Below are positions 1 through 8,423 of a stretch of 64,000 bases of DNA, one piece after another. Source of the stretch: Verticiella sediminum (lineage in GTDB: Bacteria > Pseudomonadota > Gammaproteobacteria > Burkholderiales > Burkholderiaceae_B); NCBI RefSeq assembly GCF_007558815.1, contig NZ_VLTJ01000001.1, positions 62,001 to 126,000 of the forward strand, read 5' to 3'. Numbering within the stretch: position 1 is the first letter of the stretch; each line of letters opens with the position of its first letter. Both the position numbers and the translations under genes were made by a program. Under the pieces are notes generated by a model, which was not told the origin of the DNA, searched no databases, and was given only the letters and a program-made list of their open reading frames with translations.

Positions 1-53
1 GCAGGAGACCAACACCGCGCGGGACACGCGGCCTGCGCCAGACGAGGCAATGG

Positions 54-1052
54 ATGCACCTCAGCAGCAGAACGCGCCGCCAGTGGCTCACCCGGGCCGC
101 CGCCTGTGCCCTGTACGGCACCTTCCCCCCCGCCGGGCGCGCAGCGCCGGCCACCTATCCCCAACGTCCCATCTCGATCATCGTGCCCAGCGCCGTCGGC
201 GCGCCTCTGGACCTGTGCATGCGCGAAGCCGCGCGCCAGGCGGCCGCCTACCTTCCCGGCGCCGACTTTCGCATTGCGAATCGGCCGGGCGCCGCAAAGC
301 TGCACGGGGCCACCGCGCTCGCCGCGCTGGACGCGGCAGACGGCTACGAACTGGCCATGAGTCTGCCCGCCTGGATCAACAAGTCGCTGCTCTACGACGT
401 GAATTACGAGCCCCTGCGCGATTTCACCTTCGTCACCGGCATCGCGCGGGCGCCCTATTGCATCGCGACGCGGGCCGACGCGCCCTGGCAGGATCTGCCG
501 GCCTATCTGGCCCACGCACGCCGCATCGGCGGCGGCATTCGCTATGCCGTCGTCGGCTACGGCGCGAGCGGCCACCTGCTGATGGAGGAGACCGCGCGCC
601 AGGCCGGCACCGCCGTCACGGGCGTGCTCGTGCGCACCGCGGGCGAAATGGTCCAGTTGCTCGTCAGCGGACAGGTGGACGCGATCTGCGACTGCCCGGC
701 CTTCGCCCCGCAGATGCTGGATGCCAGCCTGCGGCTGCTCGCACATTTCGGCGACGCCGCCCCCCTGCCGCAGGGCACGGCCCTGCCGACCGTGGCCAGC
801 ACCGGCATGGATATCGTTCTGGACGCCGTCTTCGGGCTCGCCGGCCCCCACGGCCTGCCGGGCAGCGTGGTGCGCAGCCTGCGCGAAGCCTTCATCGGCG
901 CAACCCGCCAGCTCGCCTACACGCGGCTGCTGGACAGTCTCTGGCTGCAACCCGCTGCGCCGGACGGCCCGGACCTTGCCGAGCAGATGCGCGTGCTGGA
1001 GCTGCGCGAACACGAGTGGATGCGGCGGGCCGGGCTGCGGGGAGCGACCTGA
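54..1052 (+). CDS. Bug-family periplasmic solute receptor (TctC-like)
   Basis: This 332-residue protein resembles the Bug/TctC receptors, periplasmic binding proteins that usually capture carboxylates for tripartite tricarboxylate transporters. The N-terminus carries twin arginines (RTRRQWL) followed by a small-residue stretch ending near GRAAP, so export is likely and possibly Tat-dependent. The mature part opens with the family signature YPQRPISIIVPSAVGAPLD. The usual glycine-rich loop (PxxPGGxxD) is altered to PSAVGAPLD, so ligand contacts may differ. The ATG at 54 has GAGG a few bases upstream; the overlapping ATG at 50 is in another frame. No membrane components are beside it. Ligand unknown. 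Confidence 0.85.
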   Translation: MHLSSRTRRQWLTRAAACALYGTFPPAGRAAPATYPQRPISIIVPSAVGAPLDLCMREAARQAAAYLPGADFRIANRPGAAKLHGATALAALDAADGYELAMSLPAWINKSLLYDVNYEPLRDFTFVTGIARAPYCIATRADAPWQDLPAYLAHARRIGGGIRYAVVGYGASGHLLMEETARQAGTAVTGVLVRTAGEMVQLLVSGQVDAICDCPAFAPQMLDASLRLLAHFGDAAPLPQGTALPTVASTGMDIVLDAVFGLAGPHGLPGSVVRSLREAFIGATRQLAYTRLLDSLWLQPAAPDGPDLAEQMRVLELREHEWMRRAGLRGAT

Positions 1053-1068
1053 CCGCGCAGGCGCAACC

Positions 1069-2331
1069 TCAGGGGCCGGGCCGATGCCGCAACAGCGCCG
1101 CGGCGCGCTCGCGCAGACGGCAACGCAAGGCCTCGCCCGCCGCGTCGGCGGCCAGGGCCTGCTGGATGGTGGCGGTGTCGTGCAGCCAGCCGTACAAGGC
1201 CACGCCGTCCAGCGCGGGCACGTCCTCCTCCGCAGCCGGCGCGACGCGTTCCTGCAGCTCCAGCCGATTGCCGGAGCACTCCACGAGCAAGGCCTGCACC
1301 GGCTTGTCGAAGTAGTCCGCGATGCGGCGAGCCGCCGGCGCCAGGGCCTGGGCGATGCCCTCCCGGGCTTCGCCAGGGAGCCGGACGTGGACGGCGAGCC
1401 AGCGGGGCTGCGCCTCGACGATCACGATCCGCTCGTCCAGCCAGTCCTGATGCACCACGTGGCCGCGACGCCGGAAGCACTCCGCCACCGCCACGCGTGT
1501 GCCGCGTCCGGTGCCCGCCAGCAGTTGCTTGTAGAACGCCATGTCGGCCAACTCCCGCTCGCAGCCCGCGATCTCGCGGGCGATCGCCTCGGCTTCACGT
1601 AGACGCTGTGCCCGGCGCTCGCGCAGCGCGTGTTCGCGATCGCTGCGGTAGGCGTCGATCCAGGCCGCATTGGCAACGCCCTGGGGCAGCCCCAAACGAG
1701 CCAGACATGCGTCCCAGGCCGCCAGCCAGGCATCGCTGCGCGCGGCATCCGCAAGCACTGCCGGGCGCGGCGGCGGCAGAAACAGCACCCGCCCGGGCAC
1801 CAGGCTCGCGAAAGCCGCCACCGCGTCGCCGGCGTCGTTGGCGGCGAGCACGGTGCCGCCCAGGCCATCGATGGCGGCGCCGGCACCGAAATCGGCACCC
1901 GTCGCCTGAAGTGCGCTGGCGAACGGCTCGCCGCAGGCGATGCGCCATTCGCCGCCCCCCGCCGGCCGCACGCCGACGGGATGGCGCAAATGCGCCGACA
2001 AAGGTTCGAGCGGATCGTAGGCGAGCACGTCGTGCAGGGTATGCACGCCGACCACGCCCGGAGAGTCCGCCAGCACGATCAGCGACCCGTCACGCCGGAA
2101 CAGGCGCGCAAAGGCTTCGCGCCAATGCCGCGCGATGCGCAGGAGCTCGCTGGAACCCTGCGGCGAGAGCACCGGGGGAGCGTCGCTTTCGAGCATGCCG
2201 CGCAGTTCGGCCAGCATGGCGTAGGGACGCCAGATCACCGTCTGGAAGTCATCCAGGGGCGCGGGCTCGAGGAACCGCAATGCCCGGGCTCGATTGGAAG
2301 CTAATGCCGTATCGATCGTTGCTGTCTGCAT
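1069..2331 (-). CDS. Conserved hypothetical protein, 420 residues
   Basis: I do not recognise this protein. No signal peptide or membrane segment is visible. Around residues 230-290 there is a charged, probably helical stretch rich in Arg, Glu and Ala (HALRERRAQRLREAEAIARE), and the C-terminal third mixes strands and helices (DERIVIVEAQPRWLAVHVRL). The start at 2331 (MQTATIDTAL) is preferred over the open frame reaching 2460, because the extension runs through an A/G-rich palindromic intergenic segment and reads like non-coding sequence. It is divergent from the GntR gene and shares its control region, so it may belong to the same regulon; that is inference. Confidence 0.6.
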   Translation of the reverse strand: MQTATIDTALASNRARALRFLEPAPLDDFQTVIWRPYAMLAELRGMLESDAPPVLSPQGSSELLRIARHWREAFARLFRRDGSLIVLADSPGVVGVHTLHDVLAYDPLEPLSAHLRHPVGVRPAGGGEWRIACGEPFASALQATGADFGAGAAIDGLGGTVLAANDAGDAVAAFASLVPGRVLFLPPPRPAVLADAARSDAWLAAWDACLARLGLPQGVANAAWIDAYRSDREHALRERRAQRLREAEAIAREIAGCERELADMAFYKQLLAGTGRGTRVAVAECFRRRGHVVHQDWLDERIVIVEAQPRWLAVHVRLPGEAREGIAQALAPAARRIADYFDKPVQALLVECSGNRLELQERVAPAAEEDVPALDGVALYGWLHDTATIQQALAADAAGEALRCRLRERAAALLRHRPGP

Positions 2332-2390
2332 GGCGCGTGCGGAAAAATGAAAAAAAGGCCCCCAAGCTTGCCGCTGCGCGGTGGCGCCAT

Positions 2391-2404
2391 TCCCCCCGGG
2401 GGGA
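2391..2404. repeat. 14-bp perfect GC palindrome
   Basis: Six C then six G flanked by T and A form a perfect 14-bp palindrome in the intergenic segment between the hypothetical gene and the GntR gene. An A-rich run lies about 40 bp before it (2343-2356). It could be part of a dispersed intergenic repeat or a transcriptional pause or attenuation hairpin. Function not shown. Confidence 0.4.
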
Positions 2405-2449
2405 GGACGCTGCGAAAAATGGATTGCCGGTGGACCAACTCTAACATAA

Positions 2450-2499
2450 TATCTAGGCATGTAGATATCTAGCTAACTAGACAACCATGCAACTAGATA
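2450..2499. promoter_or_regulatory. CTAG-repeat operator region for the GntR regulator
   Basis: This AT-rich patch holds four CTAG tetramers within 44 bp (2453, 2469, 2477, 2493). TATCTAG occurs at 2450-2456 and 2466-2472, and its reverse complement CTAGATA at 2493-2499. TAGATATCTA (2462-2471) is a perfect 10-bp palindrome. CTAG is normally rare in such genomes, so this clustering is unlikely to be chance. The position just before and over the first codons of the GntR/UTRA gene fits autoregulation and control of the divergent gene. Binding is inferred. Confidence 0.6.
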
Positions 2500-3332
2500 A
2501 AGAGAACGAGACGGTGGAGATCGCCGAGGTGCCGCGGGATGCCGGCCTGCCCAATCTGCCGCAGCTCGATCGCAATTCCCCGCTGCCGCTCTACGAACAG
2601 ATCAAGCGCCGCGTATTGACCATGGTGTTGAACTGGACCGACCCGGAGTCGCGATTCCATACCGATCAGGAACTCGCCGAGCAATTCGGCGTGAGCCGCA
2701 TGACCGTGCGCCAGGCGGTGCAGGAGCTGGTCAACGAAGGCCGCCTGCGCCGCGTGCGCGGGCTCGGCACCTATGTCTGCGAGACCAAGGTCGACGAGCA
2801 GTTCACGCCGGCGATGGACTTTCTCGATCAGGCGGCGTCCAAGGGGCGTCCCATACACCTGCGCATTCTCCATTGCGAGAAGATGCCGGTGCCAGCCGGC
2901 GAGCGCGACAGCCTGCGTCTGAACGCCGGCGATCTCGTCTGGTACGTCATCCGGCTGCGCTCCGTCGATGGGGTCCCGATCTCGCTCGACTATCGCTATA
3001 TCGACGCCGCGCGCGTGGGCGACATGGCCCTGGCCGACCTGGAGAGCGGTTCCATTCTGGATCTCATCGGACGCCACGCCGAACTGGCCTACGCCGACCT
3101 CAAGGTGGAAGCCGGCCGCGTCGAACCCGAGCATGCCGAGCTGCTGAGCCTGGTCGCGGGCGATCCCGTGCTGATCCGCTCGCTCATCTACTTCGATCAC
3201 GACGAGCGCCCGGTCATGTCGGGCGTCTCGTATTACCGCGCCGACCAGGTCCGCTACTCCCTGCGCGTGCCCGTGCAGAAGGGTGGCCCCGGCCAGCGGC
3301 AGATAGCCGACACGCTCGAAGTGAGGCGCTAG
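2487..3332 (+). CDS. GntR-family (HutC/UTRA) transcriptional regulator
   Basis: A 281-residue GntR repressor-type protein. The winged helix spans about residues 33-105 (SPLPLYEQIKRRVL, then LAEQFGVSRMTVRQAVQEL and GRLRRVRGLGTYV). A UTRA effector domain follows (about 120-265), including WYVIRLRSVDGVPISLDYRY and a late SGVSYYRADQVRYSLRV. UTRA regulators usually bind a small catabolite that relieves repression. The ATG at 2487 has no clear ribosome site and would put an operator half-site inside codons 3-5; a GTG at 2514 is an alternative start. The transporter and diiron operon begins 77 bp downstream on the same strand, so it is the likely target. Confidence 0.9.
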   Translation: MQLDKENETVEIAEVPRDAGLPNLPQLDRNSPLPLYEQIKRRVLTMVLNWTDPESRFHTDQELAEQFGVSRMTVRQAVQELVNEGRLRRVRGLGTYVCETKVDEQFTPAMDFLDQAASKGRPIHLRILHCEKMPVPAGERDSLRLNAGDLVWYVIRLRSVDGVPISLDYRYIDAARVGDMALADLESGSILDLIGRHAELAYADLKVEAGRVEPEHAELLSLVAGDPVLIRSLIYFDHDERPVMSGVSYYRADQVRYSLRVPVQKGGPGQRQIADTLEVRR

Positions 3333-3409
3333 CCACGCAGCCCGGAGCTGGCGGCAGCACAACGCAGTCGAGCGTGTCCTCATCCCTACCCTACCTGGAG
3401 AGTCATGTC

Positions 3410-4588
3410 ATGAAAGGTCTGCACACCGCGTTGTTCTCCGCCCGAAGGCTGCTGGGCGCCCTGGCCCTGGCCTGCACCGGCATCGGCGCCGCCCTGGCCG
3501 CATCCCAGCCGGTGCACATCGGCTCCATCCTGTCCGTCACCGGCCCCGCCGCCTTTCTCGGCGAGGACATGCGGCGCGGCATGGAGATGGCGATCAGCGA
3601 CATCAACGAGCGCGGCGGCATCAACGGCCAGCCGCTGCGCTGGACCTTCTACGACGCGGAAAGCCAGACCGCCAAGGCGATCAACGCCACGCGCCGCCTG
3701 CTCACCCAGGACAAGGTCGACATCATCGTCGGCGGCGGCAACATGAGCGGCATCGCGATCGCCATGGCGCCCATGACCGAGCGCGCCGGCGTGCCCTTCA
3801 TCTCGACCGAGGGCAGCATGCAGATCGTCACGCCGGTCAAGGACAGGCCCAACACCTTCAAGAGCCCGGTGGACGACGACCAGATGGTCGAGCGGCTGTT
3901 CGACTTCCTGGACAAGAAGGGCATCAAGAAGGTCGCCCTGCTCGCCGACAACAGCGGCTTCGGCCAGAGTGCCACCGAGCAGATGAAGCTCATCGCGCCC
4001 AGGCGCGGCGCCGAGGTGGTGTACGAGACCTTCAGCCCGGGCGACACCGATCTCACGCCGCAGCTCACCAACATCCGCAACAGCGGCGCCCAGGCCATCG
4101 TGTGCTGGACCGTCACGCCGGCCGGCGTGGTGTTCATCAAGCAGGCCGACCAGCTCGGCCTCTCGGACCGCCTGCTGATCCACAGCTACGGCTTCGTCGA
4201 CCAGCGCTACATGCAGCTCGCCGGGGATTCGGTGAAGAACCTGCTGCTGCTGAGCGTGAAATTTCCGGTGGCCGATCAGTTGCCCGACAGCGACCCGATC
4301 AAGCAGCGCATCGCCGAAATGAGCCAGCGCTTCGAGCAACGCTACAAGCACAAGCCGAACCAGTACGTGGCGCAGACCTACGACGCCATCTCGCTGGCCG
4401 CGCTCGGCATGGAAAAAGCGGGCGGCGATCCGGCCAAGTTCGCCGCCGCCCTGGAAGGCGTGGCCGACTACCCCGGCATGGGCGGCGTCATGACCTACAG
4501 CCCCGAACGCCATTCCGGCCTGACCAAGGACGACATCGTGCTGCTCGGCTATCGCGACGGCGCGTTCTACCTGGCCGACTACAAGTGA
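3410..4588 (+). CDS. Branched-chain-amino-acid-type ABC substrate-binding protein
   Basis: A 392-residue type I periplasmic binding protein (LivJ/AmiC fold). A signal peptide covers about residues 1-31 (hydrophobic LLGALALACTGIGAALAAS, likely cleavage after an AxA). Family features include VHIGSILSVTGPAAFLGEDM, the helix MRRGMEMAISDINERGGING, and later KKVALLADNSGFGQS. The ATG at 3410 follows CTGGAG at suitable spacing. It is the first gene of an operon with two diiron genes and four transporter genes. Family members bind branched-chain amino acids, amides, urea or aromatic acids; the ligand here is not evident. Confidence 0.9.
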   Translation: MKGLHTALFSARRLLGALALACTGIGAALAASQPVHIGSILSVTGPAAFLGEDMRRGMEMAISDINERGGINGQPLRWTFYDAESQTAKAINATRRLLTQDKVDIIVGGGNMSGIAIAMAPMTERAGVPFISTEGSMQIVTPVKDRPNTFKSPVDDDQMVERLFDFLDKKGIKKVALLADNSGFGQSATEQMKLIAPRRGAEVVYETFSPGDTDLTPQLTNIRNSGAQAIVCWTVTPAGVVFIKQADQLGLSDRLLIHSYGFVDQRYMQLAGDSVKNLLLLSVKFPVADQLPDSDPIKQRIAEMSQRFEQRYKHKPNQYVAQTYDAISLAALGMEKAGGDPAKFAAALEGVADYPGMGGVMTYSPERHSGLTKDDIVLLGYRDGAFYLADYK

Positions 4589-4611
4589 TCCCGGATTCCC
4601 AAGGAGCCGTC

Positions 4612-5538
4612 ATGAGCACTCCCGCCCAGCCTGCCACCATCCTCGACCGTTCGCGCAGCATCTTCCCGCTCGACCTGGACGTGCGCGTGCCCAAGGTACG
4701 CGACCTCTTCCACATGGCAGCCGCCAAGCAGTGGGACCCGGCCACCGACGTCGACTGGTCCGCCTTCGACGCCAGCCGGTACAGCGAAGAGCAGCGCTAC
4801 GCCGCACGCCAGTACTGGAGCCGTCGCGCCTGGAGCGAATACGGCGCGATCTCCGAGAGCCCGGCGCTGCAACTGCGCTTCTGCAGCGATCCCTGCCCGC
4901 CCGACCTGCAGCTCTACTTCACGATCCGCTCGCAGGAGGAGAGCCGCCACGCCGAAGCATGCTATCGGATGGCCGAGGCCCTGGGCGGCTACATCGAGGC
5001 ACCCGTGCAGGCGGCGTTCCAGGGCTCGGTGGCCACGCACGGCGTGCGCAAGATGGCGCTGGACCCGGACACCTCCATCGAGGCCACGCTGGCCGCGCTG
5101 GTCTGCGCGGCCGAGGAAATCGCCTTCGACGTGTTTCGCCACCTGACGCAGATCACGCGCGACCCCGTCGCCAACCAGATCTGCACCCTGATCATGCGCG
5201 ACGAGGTGCGCCACTGCGCGCTCGGCTGGCGCTACCTGGACCATCGCGTGCCGTCGATGACGCGCGACGAACTGCAGCAGGCCGAGGACGCGGTCATCAA
5301 CATGATGGAGAAAGTCGAGCTCAACGGCTATCACAGCGCCTGGCTGGCGCCGGACAACCCGGCCTCGCGCGCGGAGGTGGAAGTCGACCGCATCACCTGG
5401 GAAGCGGGGCTGGGCGCCACCACCGAGGAGCTGGAAAAGCCCGTGTTCGTCGCATCGGTGCAGCGCATCCGCCGCCAGATGCAGGACTGGGGCATCAACC
5501 TGCCCACGTTCCGTCATCCCAAGATCGGCGAATTCTGA
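4612..5538 (+). CDS. Ferritin-like diiron protein 1, putative oxygenase with complete site
   Basis: A 308-residue helical protein with the E...ExxH...E...ExxH pattern of ferritin-like diiron enzymes. Likely ligands are Glu76 (WSEYGAISE), Glu110 and His113 (QEESRH), Glu168 or Glu169 (AAEEIAFD), and Glu198 and His201 (RDEVRH). The helix pair spacing suits a dioxygen-activating carboxylate-bridged diiron site. The set-up recalls AurF/CmlI-type N-oxygenases and related ferritin-like proteins, but I cannot assign a substrate. No signal peptide, so cytoplasmic. It starts 23 bp after the binding-protein gene with AAGGAG ahead of the ATG, and is followed 11 bp later by a paralogue. Confidence 0.75.
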   Translation: MSTPAQPATILDRSRSIFPLDLDVRVPKVRDLFHMAAAKQWDPATDVDWSAFDASRYSEEQRYAARQYWSRRAWSEYGAISESPALQLRFCSDPCPPDLQLYFTIRSQEESRHAEACYRMAEALGGYIEAPVQAAFQGSVATHGVRKMALDPDTSIEATLAALVCAAEEIAFDVFRHLTQITRDPVANQICTLIMRDEVRHCALGWRYLDHRVPSMTRDELQQAEDAVINMMEKVELNGYHSAWLAPDNPASRAEVEVDRITWEAGLGATTEELEKPVFVASVQRIRRQMQDWGINLPTFRHPKIGEF

Positions 5539-5549
5539 AGGAGCCCGAC

Positions 5550-6461
5550 ATGCACAGCCCCGCAGAACAGACCCGCATCCCTGTCGAACAGCGCTTTCCC
5601 GTCGCGCTCAGGCGCTCGATCGATTCGATCCGCGAACTCTACGAGACCGGCAAGCGCGAACGCTGGCAGCCGCAGACCGACATCGCCTGGGCCGCCTTCC
5701 GCGCCGAGGGTTACGACGCCGCCGCCCTGGCCGCCGCACGCCTGACGTGGAGCTGGCGCGCGTGGGTCGAGTACGCCGGCCTGACCGAGACGCCGGCCAC
5801 CCTGATCCGCCTGTGCCTGGAGGCCGGCCGCGAGGCCGACCCCAAGTACTTCCTCACCGTGCGCAACACCGAGGAGGCCTGGCACATCGAGTGTTTCCAC
5901 CAGTATGCGCAGGTGCTGGGCGGCTATGTGAACCGCCCGCCGGAAGTCGCCGATGAAGCCGTTTTCGCGCAGTTGCGCGACCGCCAGGTGCTCGACGCCC
6001 GCGAGCACCTGGATGCCTTCTTCGCCACCCATTCGACGGTGGAAGACAGCCTGGAACTCGCGCTCTTCGAAGCGCATCTACGCAATGCCGAGGAGCCCGT
6101 GGCCGCGGCCATTCTCGGCCGCGCCGTCCAGGACAAGCAGCGCCATGCGCGCTTCGGCTGGCTGTACCTGGAAGAGCGCGCCGGGCACTGGACGCAGGAC
6201 GAGCGCGCCCGCATCGCCGCCACGGTGCACGGTTACCTGCAGCAGATCGAGCTGGGCGGTTATCACTGCCCCTGGCTTGCCCATCCGCAGGGCGAGGCCG
6301 CGCGCGCGGCCCAGATCACCGCGGCGGTCGGCCTGGGCGCCGCCTCGCGCGACGAAGAAGCCGCAGTGATCGTGGACACGATCGCCGACACCCGCGTGCG
6401 CCTGGCCGAACTGGACATCACCCTGCCCCGCCTGAACCACGCGGCCCTCGGCAGCCTCTGA
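5550..6461 (+). CDS. Ferritin-like diiron protein 2, paralogue with degenerate second metal site
   Basis: A 303-residue paralogue of the preceding protein, sharing the layout LTWSWRAWVEYAGLTE, NTEEAWHIECF and HARFGWLYLE. Glu74, Glu109 and His112 are kept. A gapless alignment anchored on the shared Pro-Val puts Asp166-Ser167 where protein 1 has Glu168-Glu169, and Lys196 where protein 1 has Glu198 (DKQRH versus DEVRH); His199 is kept. It therefore probably cannot bind two irons conventionally and may be a structural or regulatory partner in a heteromer with protein 1. AAGGAG precedes the ATG. The LivH-type permease gene follows after 11 bp. Confidence 0.7.
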   Translation: MHSPAEQTRIPVEQRFPVALRRSIDSIRELYETGKRERWQPQTDIAWAAFRAEGYDAAALAAARLTWSWRAWVEYAGLTETPATLIRLCLEAGREADPKYFLTVRNTEEAWHIECFHQYAQVLGGYVNRPPEVADEAVFAQLRDRQVLDAREHLDAFFATHSTVEDSLELALFEAHLRNAEEPVAAAILGRAVQDKQRHARFGWLYLEERAGHWTQDERARIAATVHGYLQQIELGGYHCPWLAHPQGEAARAAQITAAVGLGAASRDEEAAVIVDTIADTRVRLAELDITLPRLNHAALGSL

Positions 6462-6472
6462 CGGAGCACGCC

Positions 6473-7357
6473 ATGGACAGCCTCGGACAATTCGCGCAAC
6501 TGCTCGTCGCCGGCCTCACGGTCGGCAGCATCTACGCGATCATCGCGGTCGGCTTCAACATCATCTTCAAGAGCACCGACGCGCTGAACTTCGCGCAGGG
6601 CGAATGGGTCATGATGGGCGGCATGATCGCCGCCACGAGCTACGGCGCGGCGCACCTGCCGCTGTGGCTGTCCTGTCTGGTCGCGCTGGCACTGGTCGGC
6701 GCCGCCGGCGTGGTCTCCTACCGGCTCACGGTGGCGCCGTTGAAGAAACCTTCGCCGATGCTCATCACCATGATCAGCATCGGCCTGGCGCTGTGCTTCA
6801 AGAGCCTGGTCATGCTGCTGCTGGGCAAGCTGCCCATGGGCTACCCGGCCTTCTCGGGAGACGCCGCATGGCAGGTGGCCAGCGTCAGCATCCATCCGCA
6901 GAGCCTGTGGGTGATGGCCATCACCATCGCCTTCATGCTCGCGACCCACTGGTTCTTCGAGAAGACGCTCACCGGCAAGTCCATGCGCGCGGTCGCCGCC
7001 GACGGCGACGCAGCGGCCCTGGTCGGCATCAACGTCAAGCGCTCGGGGATGTGGACCTTCCTGTTCGCCGCGCTGGCGGGCGCCCTCGCGGGGGTCATCG
7101 TCACGCCGCTCACGTTCACCTCGTACGACGCCGGCGGCATGCTCGGCTTCAAAGGCTTCAGCGCCGCCATGCTGGGCGGGCTCGGCAACCTGCACGGCGC
7201 CCTGATCGGCGGCCTGCTGCTCGGCATCGCCGAGGCGCTGGGCGGCGGACTGATCTCGTCCCAGTTCAAGGACGCCGTGGCGTTCGTCCTGTTGCTGCTC
7301 GTGCTGTTCCTGCGCCCCAACGGCCTGCTCGGCAAGGCCGTGGCCACCAAAGTCTGA
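6473..7357 (+). CDS. ABC transporter permease, LivH type
   Basis: A 294-residue inner-membrane permease of the branched-chain amino acid uptake family. About eight hydrophobic segments are visible, starting with LLVAGLTVGSIYAIIAVGFNIIF and the typical LNFAQGEWVMMGG loop. The motif MRAVAADGDAAALVGINV, which contacts the ATPase, and the glycine-rich FKGFSAAMLGGLGNLHGA segment are typical of LivH. It forms the membrane channel with the next gene product. The gene lies 11 bp after diiron protein 2 and 10 bp before the LivM-type gene, so all are probably co-transcribed. Confidence 0.93.
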   Translation: MDSLGQFAQLLVAGLTVGSIYAIIAVGFNIIFKSTDALNFAQGEWVMMGGMIAATSYGAAHLPLWLSCLVALALVGAAGVVSYRLTVAPLKKPSPMLITMISIGLALCFKSLVMLLLGKLPMGYPAFSGDAAWQVASVSIHPQSLWVMAITIAFMLATHWFFEKTLTGKSMRAVAADGDAAALVGINVKRSGMWTFLFAALAGALAGVIVTPLTFTSYDAGGMLGFKGFSAAMLGGLGNLHGALIGGLLLGIAEALGGGLISSQFKDAVAFVLLLLVLFLRPNGLLGKAVATKV

Positions 7358-7367
7358 CGGAGCCGCC

Positions 7368-8423
7368 ATGACGACCCCCTCCTTCGAGCGCGCCCCCGAT
7401 GCGCTGCGCCGCGCGCGGCTGCGCATGCTGCTGATCGCCTGGGCCATCCTGCTGCCGCTGCCGTGGCTGCTGCCCAACGACTACATGATCAGCATCGGCG
7501 TGATGTTCTTCATCAACGTCCTGCTGATCGGCAGCCTGAACCTCATCATGGGCTACTGCGGCCAGGTGAGCCTGTGCCATGCCGGCTTCTTCGGGCTGGG
7601 CGCCTACACCAGCGGCATCCTGTCGGCGAACTACGGCATCTCGCCCTGGCTCGGCATGCCCGCCGCCATGCTGCTCACCAGCGTGGCGGCGCTGCTGGTC
7701 GGCCTGCCGGCCCTGCGGCTGCGCGGGCACTATCTCGCCATGGCCACGCTGGGCGCGAACGCCATCCTCTCGGTGCTGTTCATCCAGCTCGTCGGGCTCA
7801 CGGGAGGGCCCAACGGGCTGGTCGGCGTCGCGCCGCTGGAAATCGGCGGTTTCGCCTTCGACGACGGTCAGCGCTTCTACTACGTCGCCTGGCTGATCGC
7901 GCTGGTGTTCATGGTGGCCATGCTCAATCTCGCCCACTCGCGCATCGGACGGGCGATGAACAGCGTGGTCAGCAACGAGATCGGCGCGGCCAGCCTGGGC
8001 GTCAATCCCTATACCCTGAAGGTCGGCGCCTTCACCCTGTCGGCGGCGATCGCGGCGCTGGCGGGCGCCATGTACGTGCATTTCACGATGTTCGCCTCGC
8101 CGGAGACCTTTTCCTTCTCGGTATCCGTCCTGCTCGTCGTGATGGTCGCCGTGGGTGGCTGGGGCAACTACTGGGGCGGCCTGTTCGGCGCGCTGGTGTA
8201 CACCCTGGTGCCCGAGGCTCTGCGCTCGATCCATGATGTCGAACTGCTGATCTTCGGCGCGAGCATGATCGTGGTGCTGATGTTCTTCCCTGGGGGGCTG
8301 GCGGGCATGTTCGGCCGTCTCGCGGCACGACGGCGGCGGCACGGCAACCCGCGCGCGCCGTCGCCGACCCGCGAGCCCGGGGCCCCCGCTGCACGACTCG
8401 CCAAGGAGACCCGCCATGCCTGA
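7368..8423 (+). CDS. ABC transporter permease, LivM type
   Basis: A 351-residue permease, partner of the LivH-type protein. Multiple membrane segments are present, with the family motifs LIMGYCGQVSLCHAGFFGLGAY near residues 60-80 and IGRAMNSVVSNEIGAASLGV in the ATPase-contact loop, followed by the VAVGGWGNYWGGLFGA segment. The C-terminus has an extra basic, Pro-rich tail (RRRRHGNPRAPSPTREPGAP) that may be cytoplasmic. The end overlaps the next gene by 8 bp. Confidence 0.93.
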   Translation: MTTPSFERAPDALRRARLRMLLIAWAILLPLPWLLPNDYMISIGVMFFINVLLIGSLNLIMGYCGQVSLCHAGFFGLGAYTSGILSANYGISPWLGMPAAMLLTSVAALLVGLPALRLRGHYLAMATLGANAILSVLFIQLVGLTGGPNGLVGVAPLEIGGFAFDDGQRFYYVAWLIALVFMVAMLNLAHSRIGRAMNSVVSNEIGAASLGVNPYTLKVGAFTLSAAIAALAGAMYVHFTMFASPETFSFSVSVLLVVMVAVGGWGNYWGGLFGALVYTLVPEALRSIHDVELLIFGASMIVVLMFFPGGLAGMFGRLAARRRRHGNPRAPSPTREPGAPAARLAKETRHA

